Positions 15,489 to 24,671 of a stretch of 64,000 nt of DNA are shown here, piece by piece. The notes below the pieces were generated by a model, which saw nothing but the letters and a program-made list of their open reading frames with translations, was not told where the DNA came from and made no database searches. The first letter of the stretch is position 1, and every line of letters starts with the position of its first letter. The DNA comes from DAOUMF01 sp034408935 (GTDB lineage Bacteria; Chloroflexota; Dehalococcoidia; SM23-28-2; RBG-16-64-32). The position numbers and the translations under genes are program-made. The DNA is taken from positions 186,001 to 250,000 of the forward strand of contig DAOUMV010000003.1 in NCBI GenBank assembly GCA_034408935.1, written 5' to 3'.

Positions 15489-17472
15489 TTGCCCTCACCG
15501 CCCTAGCTGTCACAGCTGATTGCTTCGGCACTCTCACTCGCACGCTGGTACCGTCTCCGGGGCGCGATTCAACGACCAGCGTTCCGTTCAGAAGGTCCAC
15601 CCTCTCGCGCATGCCCATCAGTCCAAACGGTGTACCGTCCTGCCGGCGTGCCAGCGTTGCCTCTACGTCAAACCCCTGCCCATCGTCTTCGATATCAATG
15701 GCAACAAACTCATCCTGAAACTCTACCGTGAGGCTGACGTTCTCTGCCTGCGCATGTCGTGCAATGTTCGACATCGCCTCCTGGGCTACACGGAAGAGAG
15801 CCGTCTCTAGTTCGGGCGAGAGCCGTCCGTCTGTTCCCACCGTCTCGCAGACTACCTGGATGCCGGATGGGCGCAAGCGTGTATCGGCATAGAACTCGAG
15901 CGCCTCAAGGAGCCCCAGATCGTCCAGCAAGGTCGGCCGGAGATCGCGGATGATCCGGCCGACCTCCGTCGAGACCCGCTCGGTCAGGGAGTTGGCAGAC
16001 GCCAACGCCCGCCGTAGCTCGCCATTCTGGTGTACGGCCATCTGCGAGGCCGTCTCGATAGCGAGGGCCAGACCGGTCAGCAACTGGGCCGGTTCGTCAT
16101 GCAGCTCTCGTGCGATCCGCTTCCGCTCCTCTTCCTGCGCCGCTATGTACTGGCGGAGGAAGGTGCTGCTGGCTTCTTCCTTCCGGCGAACGGACTCGTA
16201 CAGTCGCGCGTTCTCGATGGCTACTGCGAGCTGACTGCCGATGGAAACCAGCAACTGGAGTCTCGTATCGCCGAAACAGGCTTCCGACGGGCAAGCGATG
16301 AAGATCTCACCCAGCACCTTGTCTTCGGTGGCTATCGGTACGCACACAAGGTCAGAGCCGTTGTACCGCGCCCTGCCGATATCCAGCCGGTCCTCCGGCT
16401 GGCGAGCCGACCATGCCAGCCTCTCGAACTGCGCAGGGTCAAGGCCGCGCGCTACGATGAGAGGCTTCTCTCTCCCGTCCTCGCTCCTTACCAGTATCCC
16501 TGCGGCCTGCGAATCCAGCAGGTCCAGTACCAGGTCCAGGGCAAGGCCCAGGATGGCCCGCAGGTCCATCGAGCGCGCCATGGCGGAGGAGAGGGAGACC
16601 AGGGTGGAGAGCTCCTCGCTCATGCGGATCACCTGCTCCTCCATCCGCTTGCTCTCGCTCACGTCTCGGACGGCCTCCAGCACTCGAACGACCTCCCCGC
16701 GGCCGTCCTTGATCGGCGACACCTCGATGTCGAGGTAGGTGGTGCGATGGGAGGCATCGTGGTGGGCTTGCATGGCTCGGGCGGGTTGGCCGCTCCGCCA
16801 CACCGCGCGGGCCGGGCATCCGCCGTGCCAGAGCTCGCACATCTCGTCGACGCCTCGCAGGGCGCGATAGCACGGCTGCCCGACGAGGGACCCCTCTTCG
16901 CCGCGCTGGCGCAGGAGCGCCCGGTTGGCCTCCACAACACGGTAGTTCTTGTCGATGACGGCCAACTGGTCTTCCATCGTGTTGAACAGCGTGATCCGGT
17001 AGTCGCGGGAGCGTTCAAGTTTGGCCCGCGCCTCGCGCAGCTCGGCCGTCCGTTGTAGCACTTTCTGCTCTAGTTCCTGGCCCCAGCGTCGGATCTCCTC
17101 CTGCGACGCCTGCAGTCGCTCTCGCATCGCCTCGAAGGCGCTGGCTAGGACGCTGATCTCGCCGCCGCCCATCGGCCGCACGCGCTCCTTGAGGTCGCCT
17201 TCGGAGATGCGGACGCAGGCCGCGGTCAGCTCCTTGACCGGCTGCACCATGCGGACGACGATCAGCCAGCTCACCACGTCGGCGACCACAAAGAACGCGC
17301 TCCCGAGAAGGAGCGCGCGGTAGAAGAGCGCATCGGCGAGGACCACGAAGGCCGAGAACACGACCAGTAGCCCCAGGCTCACCAGGGTCAGAACACGGAA
17401 AAGAAGGCTTGTCCTGTTGAAGAGTCCCCTCATACCCCGGAGGAGCCTTCGTGTTGTCTGGAGGAACTGCAC
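15481..17472 (-). CDS. membrane sensor histidine kinase with HAMP, PAS, GAF and HisKA_3 domains
   Basis: I choose GTG 17472, which has a GAAGGAGGAG site, giving 663 residues; an ATG at 17595 has no ribosome site. The order is two close membrane helices (~20-75) with almost no external loop, HAMP (~76-130), a coiled coil, PAS (~160-275), GAF (~310-450), a NarX/DesK-type dimerisation domain with the phospho-accepting His in RIARELHDEPAQL, and an HATPase domain. The PAS domain has several cysteines (CYRALRG, CELWHGGC), which could sense redox or bind an iron-sulfur cluster. With no periplasmic domain, the signal is likely cytoplasmic or within the membrane. Confidence 0.92.
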   Translation of the reverse strand: MQFLQTTRRLLRGMRGLFNRTSLLFRVLTLVSLGLLVVFSAFVVLADALFYRALLLGSAFFVVADVVSWLIVVRMVQPVKELTAACVRISEGDLKERVRPMGGGEISVLASAFEAMRERLQASQEEIRRWGQELEQKVLQRTAELREARAKLERSRDYRITLFNTMEDQLAVIDKNYRVVEANRALLRQRGEEGSLVGQPCYRALRGVDEMCELWHGGCPARAVWRSGQPARAMQAHHDASHRTTYLDIEVSPIKDGRGEVVRVLEAVRDVSESKRMEEQVIRMSEELSTLVSLSSAMARSMDLRAILGLALDLVLDLLDSQAAGILVRSEDGREKPLIVARGLDPAQFERLAWSARQPEDRLDIGRARYNGSDLVCVPIATEDKVLGEIFIACPSEACFGDTRLQLLVSIGSQLAVAIENARLYESVRRKEEASSTFLRQYIAAQEEERKRIARELHDEPAQLLTGLALAIETASQMAVHQNGELRRALASANSLTERVSTEVGRIIRDLRPTLLDDLGLLEALEFYADTRLRPSGIQVVCETVGTDGRLSPELETALFRVAQEAMSNIARHAQAENVSLTVEFQDEFVAIDIEDDGQGFDVEATLARRQDGTPFGLMGMRERVDLLNGTLVVESRPGDGTSVRVRVPKQSAVTARAVRANG

Positions 17473-17640
17473 CTGCACTCCTCCTTCGGCGTAGGGAATT
17501 CGCCTCAACGTTGCACGCACGCCTCGGCCTCTAACTACCGCCCGGCCACAGCACTCCCGCCCGACTGCTGCCCTCAAGAGTGCACGCACAATCATAACCG
17601 TGGGAACAGATGCGCACTAGACCTGAGCGGGGCGGTTTAA

Positions 17641-17658
17641 TTGTGAATGCTATCACAA
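17641..17658 (-). promoter_or_regulatory. CRP/FNR-type operator palindrome
   Basis: TTGTGA-N6-TCACAA is a perfect 6+6 inverted repeat, extended with one mismatch on each side. This is the consensus site of CRP/FNR-superfamily regulators; HcpR-type members with this site have been proposed to control sulfate-reduction genes in Desulfovibrio. Here it covers the expected transcription start of the sensor-kinase promoter, a position suited to repression. No CRP/FNR gene is in the window. Confidence 0.65.
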
Positions 17659-17662
17659 CTGA

Positions 17663-17691
17663 ATGCTAGCATAGCCAATATCGAGCGTCAA
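17663..17691 (-). promoter_or_regulatory. promoter of the two-component operon
   Basis: On the minus strand a TTGACG -35 (17686-17691) is followed by a 17-base spacer and TAGCAT (17663-17668), preceded by TGC (extended -10). Transcription would start near 17656, inside the CRP/FNR-type palindrome, giving a ~180-base leader to GTG 17472. Confidence 0.55.
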
Positions 17692-17771
17692 TTGCACTTG
17701 AGTTCCGGAACATTACAGCCTGAGTATTGGAGCGTCGTTGGTTGGCTGGTGTTTGGCTGCCCTGCCTGGCC

Positions 17772-18278
17772 TCATGGACGCTCCGTGCGACGCTTGCCAG
17801 TCATTGTGTCGATCGTCACCGTCACAAAGTCGGCGGTGGCCAACAGTGTAAGGGCGGGGTCGTATGACCTGCCCGGCATGTGTTCGTCAACGTACTTCCG
17901 GACGAATAGTCCGGCCACCCTTGTCCTCTCACCTTCGTCGGTCACGATGTGGGACAGCCCGAAGGAGACAACGCTTTCGAATGCGTGACTCGTCTCGCAC
18001 ACCGTCTCGCCGGTGGCGATGAGCGGGCCGGGCTCGTCCACCTCGAAGCAGACTTTGGGTGAGAAATTGAGATTCGAGACTAGGTGGCCTGGCTGCTTCG
18101 CCAAGTGAAGGTGAATCCGGCGCGGCTGTCCCTCGAACACGAAGTTGAGTGGTGTGACATAGGGAGTACCCTCAGCATCGACGGTACCGATTCTGCCCAC
18201 CAGCGCCCGGCGGAGAAGGGCCTCGCTGTCCTCATCGGACATCGCCCTGTCCGAGCGACGCAGCTTGCCGACCTCCAT
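17772..18278 (-). CDS. pyridoxamine 5'-phosphate oxidase-like flavin-binding protein
   Basis: A 168-residue split-barrel protein of the PNPOx-like / NimA group. The pattern ALVGRIGTVDAEGTPYVTPLNF, IHLHLAKQPGHLVSNL and KVCFEVDEPG matches members that bind FMN, F420 or haem at a dimer interface. It stands alone, 80 bases upstream of the kinase promoter. The substrate is unknown; such proteins are often flavin-dependent reductases or haem-handling proteins. Confidence 0.85.
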   Translation of the reverse strand: MEVGKLRRSDRAMSDEDSEALLRRALVGRIGTVDAEGTPYVTPLNFVFEGQPRRIHLHLAKQPGHLVSNLNFSPKVCFEVDEPGPLIATGETVCETSHAFESVVSFGLSHIVTDEGERTRVAGLFVRKYVDEHMPGRSYDPALTLLATADFVTVTIDTMTGKRRTERP

Positions 18279-18594
18279 CAGTAGCTCCCAGACCGCGCTG
18301 GCCTAGTATCTCTTGGGCTGCCGGCGAAGAATGTGAGGGCGTTCATAACCATCGAGCCAGGAAGGTCATTTGCCATTCTGCGAAGCCTCCCGGTGCCGCA
18401 AACGGCCCGCCGCCGTGATTGTGCCCCTGGGATGGCTGGCTGTCAACGCGACCGTAAGGGAGTCGGCGCGCCGGCTGGAGTGCTACGCCAAGGCGAGGAA
18501 GACTGTGCGGCGACGGCCCGGGATCCGGAGGTAATCCTCTTCCAAAGGGGATCCCGGGGACGGCTTCTCCTGTCGCGAGTGTCGCGAGCCTCCG
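18279..18594. other. non-coding gap after the apr/qmo operon, with an inverted repeat
   Basis: This 316-base gap has no credible gene. It contains a perfect 10-bp inverted repeat (18517-18526, 18549-18558, core CCCGGGATCC) around a smaller GAGG/CCTC hairpin, 37-78 bases beyond the qmoB stop. On the minus strand it could form a two-tier stem that ends transcription of the sat-apr-qmo operon, but there is no T-run, so termination is not proven. The remaining part would hold the promoter for the PNPOx-like gene. Confidence 0.45.
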
Positions 18595-20721
18595 CTAGAA
18601 CCCCTTATAGGGGTTGGGCCCCATGACCCGCAGCTCTTCGGCGAAGTCGTTCAGTATCTGGGGCAGCTTGTCGTAGTCGTCGATCGCCACCTGCACCAGC
18701 TTGACCCGCTCCGGCTCCAGTCGTAGCCGGCTGAGCGTTTCCTGGACGTTCTCCATGCGCCGGTTCGCCAGCTCGCTTCCCTGGATGAAGTGGCACTGGT
18801 AGTCGTCTCCGTAGCGGCAGCCCAGCAGGATCACCCCGTCGATCCCCCGGGACATAGCGTCGGCGATGAAGACGACGTTCGTGGACCCCAGGCAGCGCAT
18901 GGGGAGCACGCGGACGCTGGGGTCGATCATGCTGCGTCGAGCGCCCGCCATGTCCAGCGCCGGGTAGGCGTCGTTCTCGCAGACGAGGGCGAGAACACGC
19001 AGCTTCTCCTCCTCTTCGGGGACGTGAATGGACTTGATGGCGGATGCGAGCTGATCGACGCTGTAGTTCTTGAACGAGACCAAGCGTTCGGGGCAGGCGC
19101 CCATGCACACGCCGCAGCGGCGGCAGCGGTTTGGGTTGGGCTGTGGTGTGCCCTTCTCGTCCTCATCCAGGGCGCCAAAGGGGCACTCCTCGGTGCACCG
19201 CTTGCACTGAGTGCAACGCTGGAGAAAGAAGATTGGGAAGTACGGGTCTCCCACGCGTGGGTGCAGCGCCTGGCCCTGCTCCAAGAGCGCCAGGCTCTGG
19301 ACGGCGCGCAGAGCGGCCCCCGTCGCATCCTCCTCGCTGGCGGCCGCGTTCATCGGTTCGCGTACGCAGCCAGCGGTGAAGATGCCCGTGCGCTGAGTCT
19401 CATAGGGCCAGCAGACGTAGTTGGAGTCCGGAAATCCGAGCGGTGACACGGGCAGGTCGGGGCCCTGACGGTACTGGAGGTTGAGCGCTCCCGTGGCCTT
19501 CGGCTCCATCCCTACGGCCAGGACCACGAGGTCGGCCTCGAGCTGGATCGCATCGCCCAGCGGCGTGTGCTCCGCCTTCACGTTCAGCGTGCCATCGCTC
19601 CCATCGGCTATGCCGGTCACCTCGGCCCGCAGGAAGAAGACCCCCTCCTCCTGCACGCGCTTGTAGAAGTCCTCATATTGGCCGGGCGTCCGGATGTCTT
19701 TATGCAGGACGTACACGTTGGCTTCCGGCTGGGCCTCGCGGACGTACAACGCTTGCTTGAGGGATACCAGGCAGCACACCGACGAACAGTAGGGCAGGTG
19801 GTTATCATCTCGAGAGCCGGCGCACTGCACAAACACAACGTTCCGCAGAGGCCCACCGTCGGAGGGCCGGACCAGCCGATTCTCCTTGGCCATCTCCTCG
19901 AGCGTGACGTTGGTGACGACGTTGGGCGATTTTCCGAAGCCCAGGTGTGTGAGCTTCGTGGCGTCGTATGGCTCCCAGCCTGTGGCCAGTACGATAGAGC
20001 CCACGCCCAGGTCGGTGGTGGTGCCGTTCTGGACCGCGCTGACCTGGAACGCTCCGGGTTGGCCCTTCACCTCCGCCACTCGCGTCGAGGTCAGCACCTT
20101 GATGCGGGAGTGGTTTTCGACGGCCGCGGTCGCTTCCGCCACCGGAGGGGCCTCCAGATCGCGGTAGGGGGAACGAGTGGGCGAGATCCGGTGGAACTGC
20201 CCCAACCAACCGCCGAGGGTGGGCTTCTCCTCCACGAGGATCACGTCACGCCCCGCGTCCGCTGCCCCCAGCGCGGCCTTCATGCCGCTGATGCCACCGC
20301 CGATCACGAGAACCGTGCGCTCAGGGACTTCCTCGGGGGGGTCAGGAGGCTCCGACTTCTGGATCCTGGTGATCCCCATACGCATCTGGTCCTCTGCCAG
20401 GGCCTGGGTGTCTTCGTCGTTGGGCGCGTGGTTCCACGCCACTTGCTCCCGGAGGTTCACCCGCTCCACGAGAGCCGACCCCAGAGAGAACTCCTCCGTC
20501 TTGACACGGGGCGAGCAGGCGGCGATGACGATCCGCCGCACCTCTTCGCCACCCCTGTCCTCGCTGATGGCCGCCACGCCCTGCGAGCCGCAGAGGAAGG
20601 GGTGTTGCTTGGTGGACACCCCGAACTCCTCCTGAACAGTGGCGCAGAGGCGCTCTATGTCCAGCGCCTCGCCTATGCCACAGCCGGTGCACACATAAAC
20701 ACTGGGCTTCGCATCATCCAT
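18595..20721 (-). CDS. qmoB: QmoB, HdrA-MvhD-type flavoprotein
   Basis: A 708-residue cytoplasmic subunit of the quinone-interacting oxidoreductase. Domains in order: a short N-terminal Cys-containing segment (CTGCGIGE); an HdrA-like FAD domain with GGGISGMKAA (~136-145) and CAGSRDDNHLPYCSSVCC; two [4Fe-4S] ferredoxin motifs (CTQCKRCTEECP and CRRCGVCMGACP, ~495-545); and a C-terminal MvhD/FrhD-like domain (~575-690) with cysteines in CLGSTN and GCRYGDDYQC. This layout is diagnostic of QmoB. It works with QmoA and QmoC to pass quinol electrons to APS reductase. It begins 4 bases after the qmoA end. Confidence 0.93.
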   Translation of the reverse strand: MDDAKPSVYVCTGCGIGEALDIERLCATVQEEFGVSTKQHPFLCGSQGVAAISEDRGGEEVRRIVIAACSPRVKTEEFSLGSALVERVNLREQVAWNHAPNDEDTQALAEDQMRMGITRIQKSEPPDPPEEVPERTVLVIGGGISGMKAALGAADAGRDVILVEEKPTLGGWLGQFHRISPTRSPYRDLEAPPVAEATAAVENHSRIKVLTSTRVAEVKGQPGAFQVSAVQNGTTTDLGVGSIVLATGWEPYDATKLTHLGFGKSPNVVTNVTLEEMAKENRLVRPSDGGPLRNVVFVQCAGSRDDNHLPYCSSVCCLVSLKQALYVREAQPEANVYVLHKDIRTPGQYEDFYKRVQEEGVFFLRAEVTGIADGSDGTLNVKAEHTPLGDAIQLEADLVVLAVGMEPKATGALNLQYRQGPDLPVSPLGFPDSNYVCWPYETQRTGIFTAGCVREPMNAAASEEDATGAALRAVQSLALLEQGQALHPRVGDPYFPIFFLQRCTQCKRCTEECPFGALDEDEKGTPQPNPNRCRRCGVCMGACPERLVSFKNYSVDQLASAIKSIHVPEEEEKLRVLALVCENDAYPALDMAGARRSMIDPSVRVLPMRCLGSTNVVFIADAMSRGIDGVILLGCRYGDDYQCHFIQGSELANRRMENVQETLSRLRLEPERVKLVQVAIDDYDKLPQILNDFAEELRVMGPNPYKGF

Positions 20722-20725
20722 GAGA

Positions 20726-22009
20726 TCAGTCCTTGGTCATGTCTTGAATGGCCTTGAGGGCTGCGGCGGTGCCGTCACGCACGCTGCTGGCGACATCCAT
20801 CGGGCGCTTGGCCACACCCGCAACGTGGATCCCGTCGCTGTTGCCCCCGCTCGGCACGAACCCATACTCGTCCCGAGCGATGTCCGCTCCGGACAGCCCA
20901 TCCATGGGCACCATTCCTGTGGCCAGTACAACTAGGTTCACGGAGCGGCGTATCTTCTCGCCCGTTATGCTGCTGTCGGCCTCCACCATCAGGTCACCCG
21001 TGCCGGGCTCCTCCTCCACCCGCGCTACCTTGCCGAACAGAACCTCCACCCCCTCGTCTTCCTCAAGTCGGCGGTAGAAAACCTCGTAACGGCCCGGCGC
21101 CCGAACGTCCATGAAAAACAGCGACGCGCGGGCATCCGGGTTCTGCTCGCGCACATAAGTGGCCTGCTTGAGCGAAGCCACGCAGCACACCGCCGAGCAG
21201 TACGGCAGGTGGTTGTCGTCGCGGGAGCCGGCGCACTGTATGAAGGCGACTGTCTCGACCTCCTTGCCGTCCGTCGGGCGGACAACCCGGCCGCCAGTGG
21301 GGCCGTCGACCGCGGCCAGGCGCTCCATCATGACGTTGGTGATCACGTTGCCGTACTTCCCGAACCCCAGGTTGTCCAGCGCCTGCGCGTCATATGGCTG
21401 CCAGCCGGTCGCGAGCACGATGGACCCGACGTTCAACTCCATGCTCTCAGGCTTCATCTCCAGGTCGATGGCGTCATAGCGGCAGGCGGGGACGCACTTG
21501 GAGCACTCGGTGCCCAAACAGACCTTGTCGTCGATGGCGTACATCATCGGCATGGCCATCGCGTGAGGTAGATGGATGGCCTTGGTCTTGCCCATGCCGT
21601 AGTTGAAGTCGTCCTGGCGCTCGACAGGGCAGACCGCCACGCATTCGCCGCAGGCTGTGCAGCTTTCCCGCACGTACCGGGGCCGGAGCTTTAAGGTCAC
21701 TCGGAAGTCTCCCTGTTGCCCGGTCACCTTCTCCACATCGGCCAGGGTGAACAGCCGAACACGGGGATTAGTTTTGATACGCTTGAAATAGAGTTCCAGG
21801 CCGCAGGCTGGTGGACACAGCTTGGGGAAGAAGCGGTGCATGCGGGCCACCCGTCCCCCGGCGCTCGATTCCTTCTCCACGAGGCAGGCGTCGTACCCCG
21901 CCTCCGCTGCCTCCAGCGCCGCACTCATCCCCGCCATCCCGCTCCCGATGACCAGAATGCTCGCGTTCGTCATACCGTCGTTGCCTCGACCTACTGCCTC
22001 GTTTGACAT
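20726..22009 (-). CDS. qmoA: QmoA, HdrA-like flavoprotein
   Basis: An HdrA-type FAD protein of about 427 residues from ATG 22009 (AGGGCAGAG upstream); ATGs at 21973 and 22048 are possible alternatives. The FAD-binding GSGMAGMSAALEA opens the domain, with CAGSRDDNHLPYCSAVCC in the second half. An insert carries CTACGECVAVCP, and further cysteines CLGTECSKCVPAC, compatible with one or two [4Fe-4S] clusters. It pairs with QmoB directly downstream. A 280-base gap with a stable stem-loop separates it from aprA. Confidence 0.92.
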   Translation of the reverse strand: MSNEAVGRGNDGMTNASILVIGSGMAGMSAALEAAEAGYDACLVEKESSAGGRVARMHRFFPKLCPPACGLELYFKRIKTNPRVRLFTLADVEKVTGQQGDFRVTLKLRPRYVRESCTACGECVAVCPVERQDDFNYGMGKTKAIHLPHAMAMPMMYAIDDKVCLGTECSKCVPACRYDAIDLEMKPESMELNVGSIVLATGWQPYDAQALDNLGFGKYGNVITNVMMERLAAVDGPTGGRVVRPTDGKEVETVAFIQCAGSRDDNHLPYCSAVCCVASLKQATYVREQNPDARASLFFMDVRAPGRYEVFYRRLEEDEGVEVLFGKVARVEEEPGTGDLMVEADSSITGEKIRRSVNLVVLATGMVPMDGLSGADIARDEYGFVPSGGNSDGIHVAGVAKRPMDVASSVRDGTAAALKAIQDMTKD

Positions 22010-22241
22010 CTCTCTGCCCTCATGACCGTCACCCCACATGCCGCTCATTGGCCACTGCTGGCCACCTGCATTGATTCATGAGTCGCCGGCTTAAGCTGGG
22101 CAGCGCAGAAGCAGAAGCGTCATGTGGCCTCACTGCCTCCTGCTTCTCGAGGCCCCGATTGGCCGTACATCCGATCCCTGTGTCCCGTTGCGGGACGAGG
22201 GGCGAGACAGCCCTGGCGTCCCATCGATGAGGGTTCGTGCC

Positions 22242-22273
22242 GCCGCCGCCCCGCCGTGAAGCGGGACGGCGGC
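22242..22273 (-). terminator. GC-rich stem-loop between aprA and qmoA
   Basis: A 13-bp stem with one mismatch (22242-22254 with 22261-22273) and a 6-base loop begins 16 bases after the aprA stop on the minus strand. No T-run follows. It may stabilise the 3' end of the aprBA message or partly end transcription, so that APS reductase is made in excess over Qmo. A smaller hairpin (GTCCCG/CGGGAC) lies nearer qmoA. No gene is visible in the 280-base gap. Confidence 0.5.
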
Positions 22274-22288
22274 GACACGGGCGGTGCG

Positions 22289-24148
22289 CTACGGAACCAG
22301 CTGCACATACGGCTTCTGGCTGGTCTGCCAGTCGCCAGTCGCTGGGTCGTACTTGGAGTTGACGAACACCTTCCAGTTGGCGTCGTCGATCTCTGGGTAG
22401 TCGGTCCGGTAGTAGTAGCCCGGCCAGCGCGTCTCCTTGCGGGCCAGCATGTGCCGGACGTGCGCCTCTGCGGTCCAGGTCCGGTGGTGCAGCTCCCAGC
22501 CGCGCATCAGCTCGTGCAGGTTCTCCGCACCTAGCTTGCCCAGGTCCTCCTTCAGGATTTGCAGCAGCTCCAGAGCCCGGTTCAGCATCGGCTCGCTCGT
22601 CTTGTACCACGTGGAAGCGCCGGCGGCGTACTCGTCCATGAGCTTCTGCAGGCGCGTGAGCCCCTGCTTCGGCGTGATGAAGTTGGGGTTGACATCCGGC
22701 ACCGTCGAGGCGCCCTTGTGCTCCTCGTAGGTCGCCAAAGGCTGGAAGATCTCCGCCTTCAGGGCGTCGACCCGCCCCTGGTCCGGCTCGACGTCCCCGG
22801 GGTTGTCGCGGACGAAGGAGACGGCCGCCTTGGCCGCGATCCGGCCCTCGGCGAACGAGCCTGACGAGAACTTGTGGGGCGCAGCGCCGACGCCGTCACC
22901 GGCGGTGAAGAGACCCTTTACCGTTGTCATTCGGTTGTAGCCCCAGCTCCAGTCCTCTGGAGCGCCGAGGTCGCCCGGGCCGCTCACCCACATCCCGGCA
23001 CAGCCGGAGTGGGAGCCCATGATGTAGGGCTCAGCCAGTTGCAGCTCTGAGGCCTGCTCTTCAGGGGCGATGTTCTGCCCCGCCCACAGAAGGCCCTGGC
23101 TGATCGTCATGTCCAGGAAGTCTTCCCAGGCTTCGCCTTCCAGTTCCTTGAGCTTCTTGGCGTCACCGCCGGCCAGCTCCTTAAGCGCTTCCTCGGTGCG
23201 CATGTAGATCGGCCCCTTGCCGTCGAGGATGTCGACCAGCATGAGGTGGTTGCGCAGCGGAGTGGGCGTCGGCTTCACCGACCCATACGGCTCGTACTTC
23301 TTGAGCTCGTCGGCGCGGGTGGCAATGTAGTTCTCTCCCAGGGCGTTGGTCGCCTGCGACTTGAGGAGCAGGAACCAGGCCCCGACAGGGCCGTAGCCGT
23401 CCTTGAACCGGCTCGGGATGAAGCGGTTCTCCATCTGTGTCATCTCCGCCCCGGCCTGTATCATCATGGCGAAGGTGGAGCCGGTGTCGAAGATCGCGTA
23501 CCACGTGCGGCCCAGGCCCTCACCCACGGAGCGCGGCCGGAACAGCAGGGTGGCGCCGCCGGCGGTGACGATGACCGTCTTGGCCTTGAACACGTAGAAC
23601 TTGCCCCCTCGCACGTCGATGCCCACGGCGCCGACGATCCGGTTGGGGTCGCTCGGGTCGTTGAGGAGATGCGTGATCGCCACGCGCTCGTACAGGTTCT
23701 CCTCGCCGATTGCCGCGCGAGCGCCCTCGGCCACGATCGGCTTGTAAGACTCGCCGTTGATCATGATCTGCCAGCGGCCTTCACGGACGTATCGGCCCTC
23801 CGGCGTTTTCCAGATGGGAAGGCCCCACTCCTCGAAGAGATGAACCGAGGCGTCCACGTGGCGCGCCACGTCGTACACCAGGTCCTCGCGCACGATCCCC
23901 ATCAGGTCCGTGCGAACGTACTCGACGAAATCCTCCGGGGTGTTCTCACCCCAACGCATGCCCAGGTAGGTGTTGATCGCCGACAGGCCCTGTGCCACGG
24001 CGCCACTTCTCTCGATGGCGGCCTTCTCCACCATCACGACCTTGAGGTCCTTGCCCCAGTACTTCGCCTCGTACGCGGCGCCGCACCCGGCCATTCCGCC
24101 GCCCACCACGAGCACGTCGCAGTTGACAACTTCGGTTTGAACGTCCAT
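22289..24148 (-). CDS. aprA: AprA, adenylylsulfate reductase alpha subunit
   Basis: A 619-residue flavoprotein of the fumarate-reductase fold that reduces APS to sulfite and AMP. The FAD-binding N-terminus VVGGGMAGCGAAYEA is clear, followed by RSGAVAQGLSAINTY and the active-site region around RFIPSRFKDGYGPVGAWFL and NHLMLVDILDG. Length and motifs are those of dissimilatory AprA. It lies 13 bases after aprB. Electrons come from AprB, supplied by the Qmo complex. Confidence 0.97.
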   Translation of the reverse strand: MDVQTEVVNCDVLVVGGGMAGCGAAYEAKYWGKDLKVVMVEKAAIERSGAVAQGLSAINTYLGMRWGENTPEDFVEYVRTDLMGIVREDLVYDVARHVDASVHLFEEWGLPIWKTPEGRYVREGRWQIMINGESYKPIVAEGARAAIGEENLYERVAITHLLNDPSDPNRIVGAVGIDVRGGKFYVFKAKTVIVTAGGATLLFRPRSVGEGLGRTWYAIFDTGSTFAMMIQAGAEMTQMENRFIPSRFKDGYGPVGAWFLLLKSQATNALGENYIATRADELKKYEPYGSVKPTPTPLRNHLMLVDILDGKGPIYMRTEEALKELAGGDAKKLKELEGEAWEDFLDMTISQGLLWAGQNIAPEEQASELQLAEPYIMGSHSGCAGMWVSGPGDLGAPEDWSWGYNRMTTVKGLFTAGDGVGAAPHKFSSGSFAEGRIAAKAAVSFVRDNPGDVEPDQGRVDALKAEIFQPLATYEEHKGASTVPDVNPNFITPKQGLTRLQKLMDEYAAGASTWYKTSEPMLNRALELLQILKEDLGKLGAENLHELMRGWELHHRTWTAEAHVRHMLARKETRWPGYYYRTDYPEIDDANWKVFVNSKYDPATGDWQTSQKPYVQLVP

Positions 24149-24161
24149 AGTTTCTCTCTCC

Positions 24162-24608
24162 CTACTTCTGCAGCCGCGCGAGTTCGCTCACGCCCAGCTG
24201 CTCGGGCTCGCCGGCAAGCAACTGGCTCTTCAAGCCTTCGTCTGTGGCCTCCGCCACGCCGCTGAATGCAACGACCGAACCCTCGGCCGTCGTGCGGATG
24301 GGGAAGCGGAAGCGCTTGATGCGCCCGTCGCGGAACTGCACCGTCCACATGATGGAGTCGGTGCCCCGCATGGGGACGACGGCCGCGCCCAGCGGCACGA
24401 AGTCGGCGTATCCCCTCACGTCGATCGCCTGCGTGGGGCAGATCTTGACGCAGGAGTAGCACTCCCAGCAAAGGTCCGGTTCCTGGTTGTACGCCTTGCC
24501 CGTCTCCGTGTTCAGGGTCATCAGGTCATTGGGGCAGATGTACATGCAGGCCGTTCTCTCCAGAGCCTTGCAGCCGTCACACTTCTCAGGGTTCACGAAG
24601 CTTGGCAT
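24162..24608 (-). CDS. aprB: AprB, adenylylsulfate reductase beta subunit
   Basis: A 148-residue 2[4Fe-4S] protein. Cluster motifs are CDGCKALERTACMYICP (the long-spaced AprB form) and CWECYSCVKICP. A beta-rich middle part and a C-terminal tail that wraps around AprA follow. It passes electrons to the FAD of AprA. It starts at ATG 24608 with an AAGGAGG site upstream, 60 bases after a small unknown gene. Confidence 0.96.
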   Translation of the reverse strand: MPSFVNPEKCDGCKALERTACMYICPNDLMTLNTETGKAYNQEPDLCWECYSCVKICPTQAIDVRGYADFVPLGAAVVPMRGTDSIMWTVQFRDGRIKRFRFPIRTTAEGSVVAFSGVAEATDEGLKSQLLAGEPEQLGVSELARLQK

Positions 24609-24671
24609 CTTGTGTCTTTGCCTCCTTTCTCCTCGGCAAAATCACTGCGGGATGGATATCGCTCTGCCTCC

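Noticed and set aside
22029..22610. 193-codon minus-strand frame bridging aprA and qmoA
   Set aside because: Overlaps the 3' end of aprA in another phase and passes through a GC-rich hairpin; no start signal.
23246..24265. 339-codon plus-strand frame over aprA
   Set aside because: Pure antisense shadow of aprA; composition is His/Arg/Val-rich without motifs.
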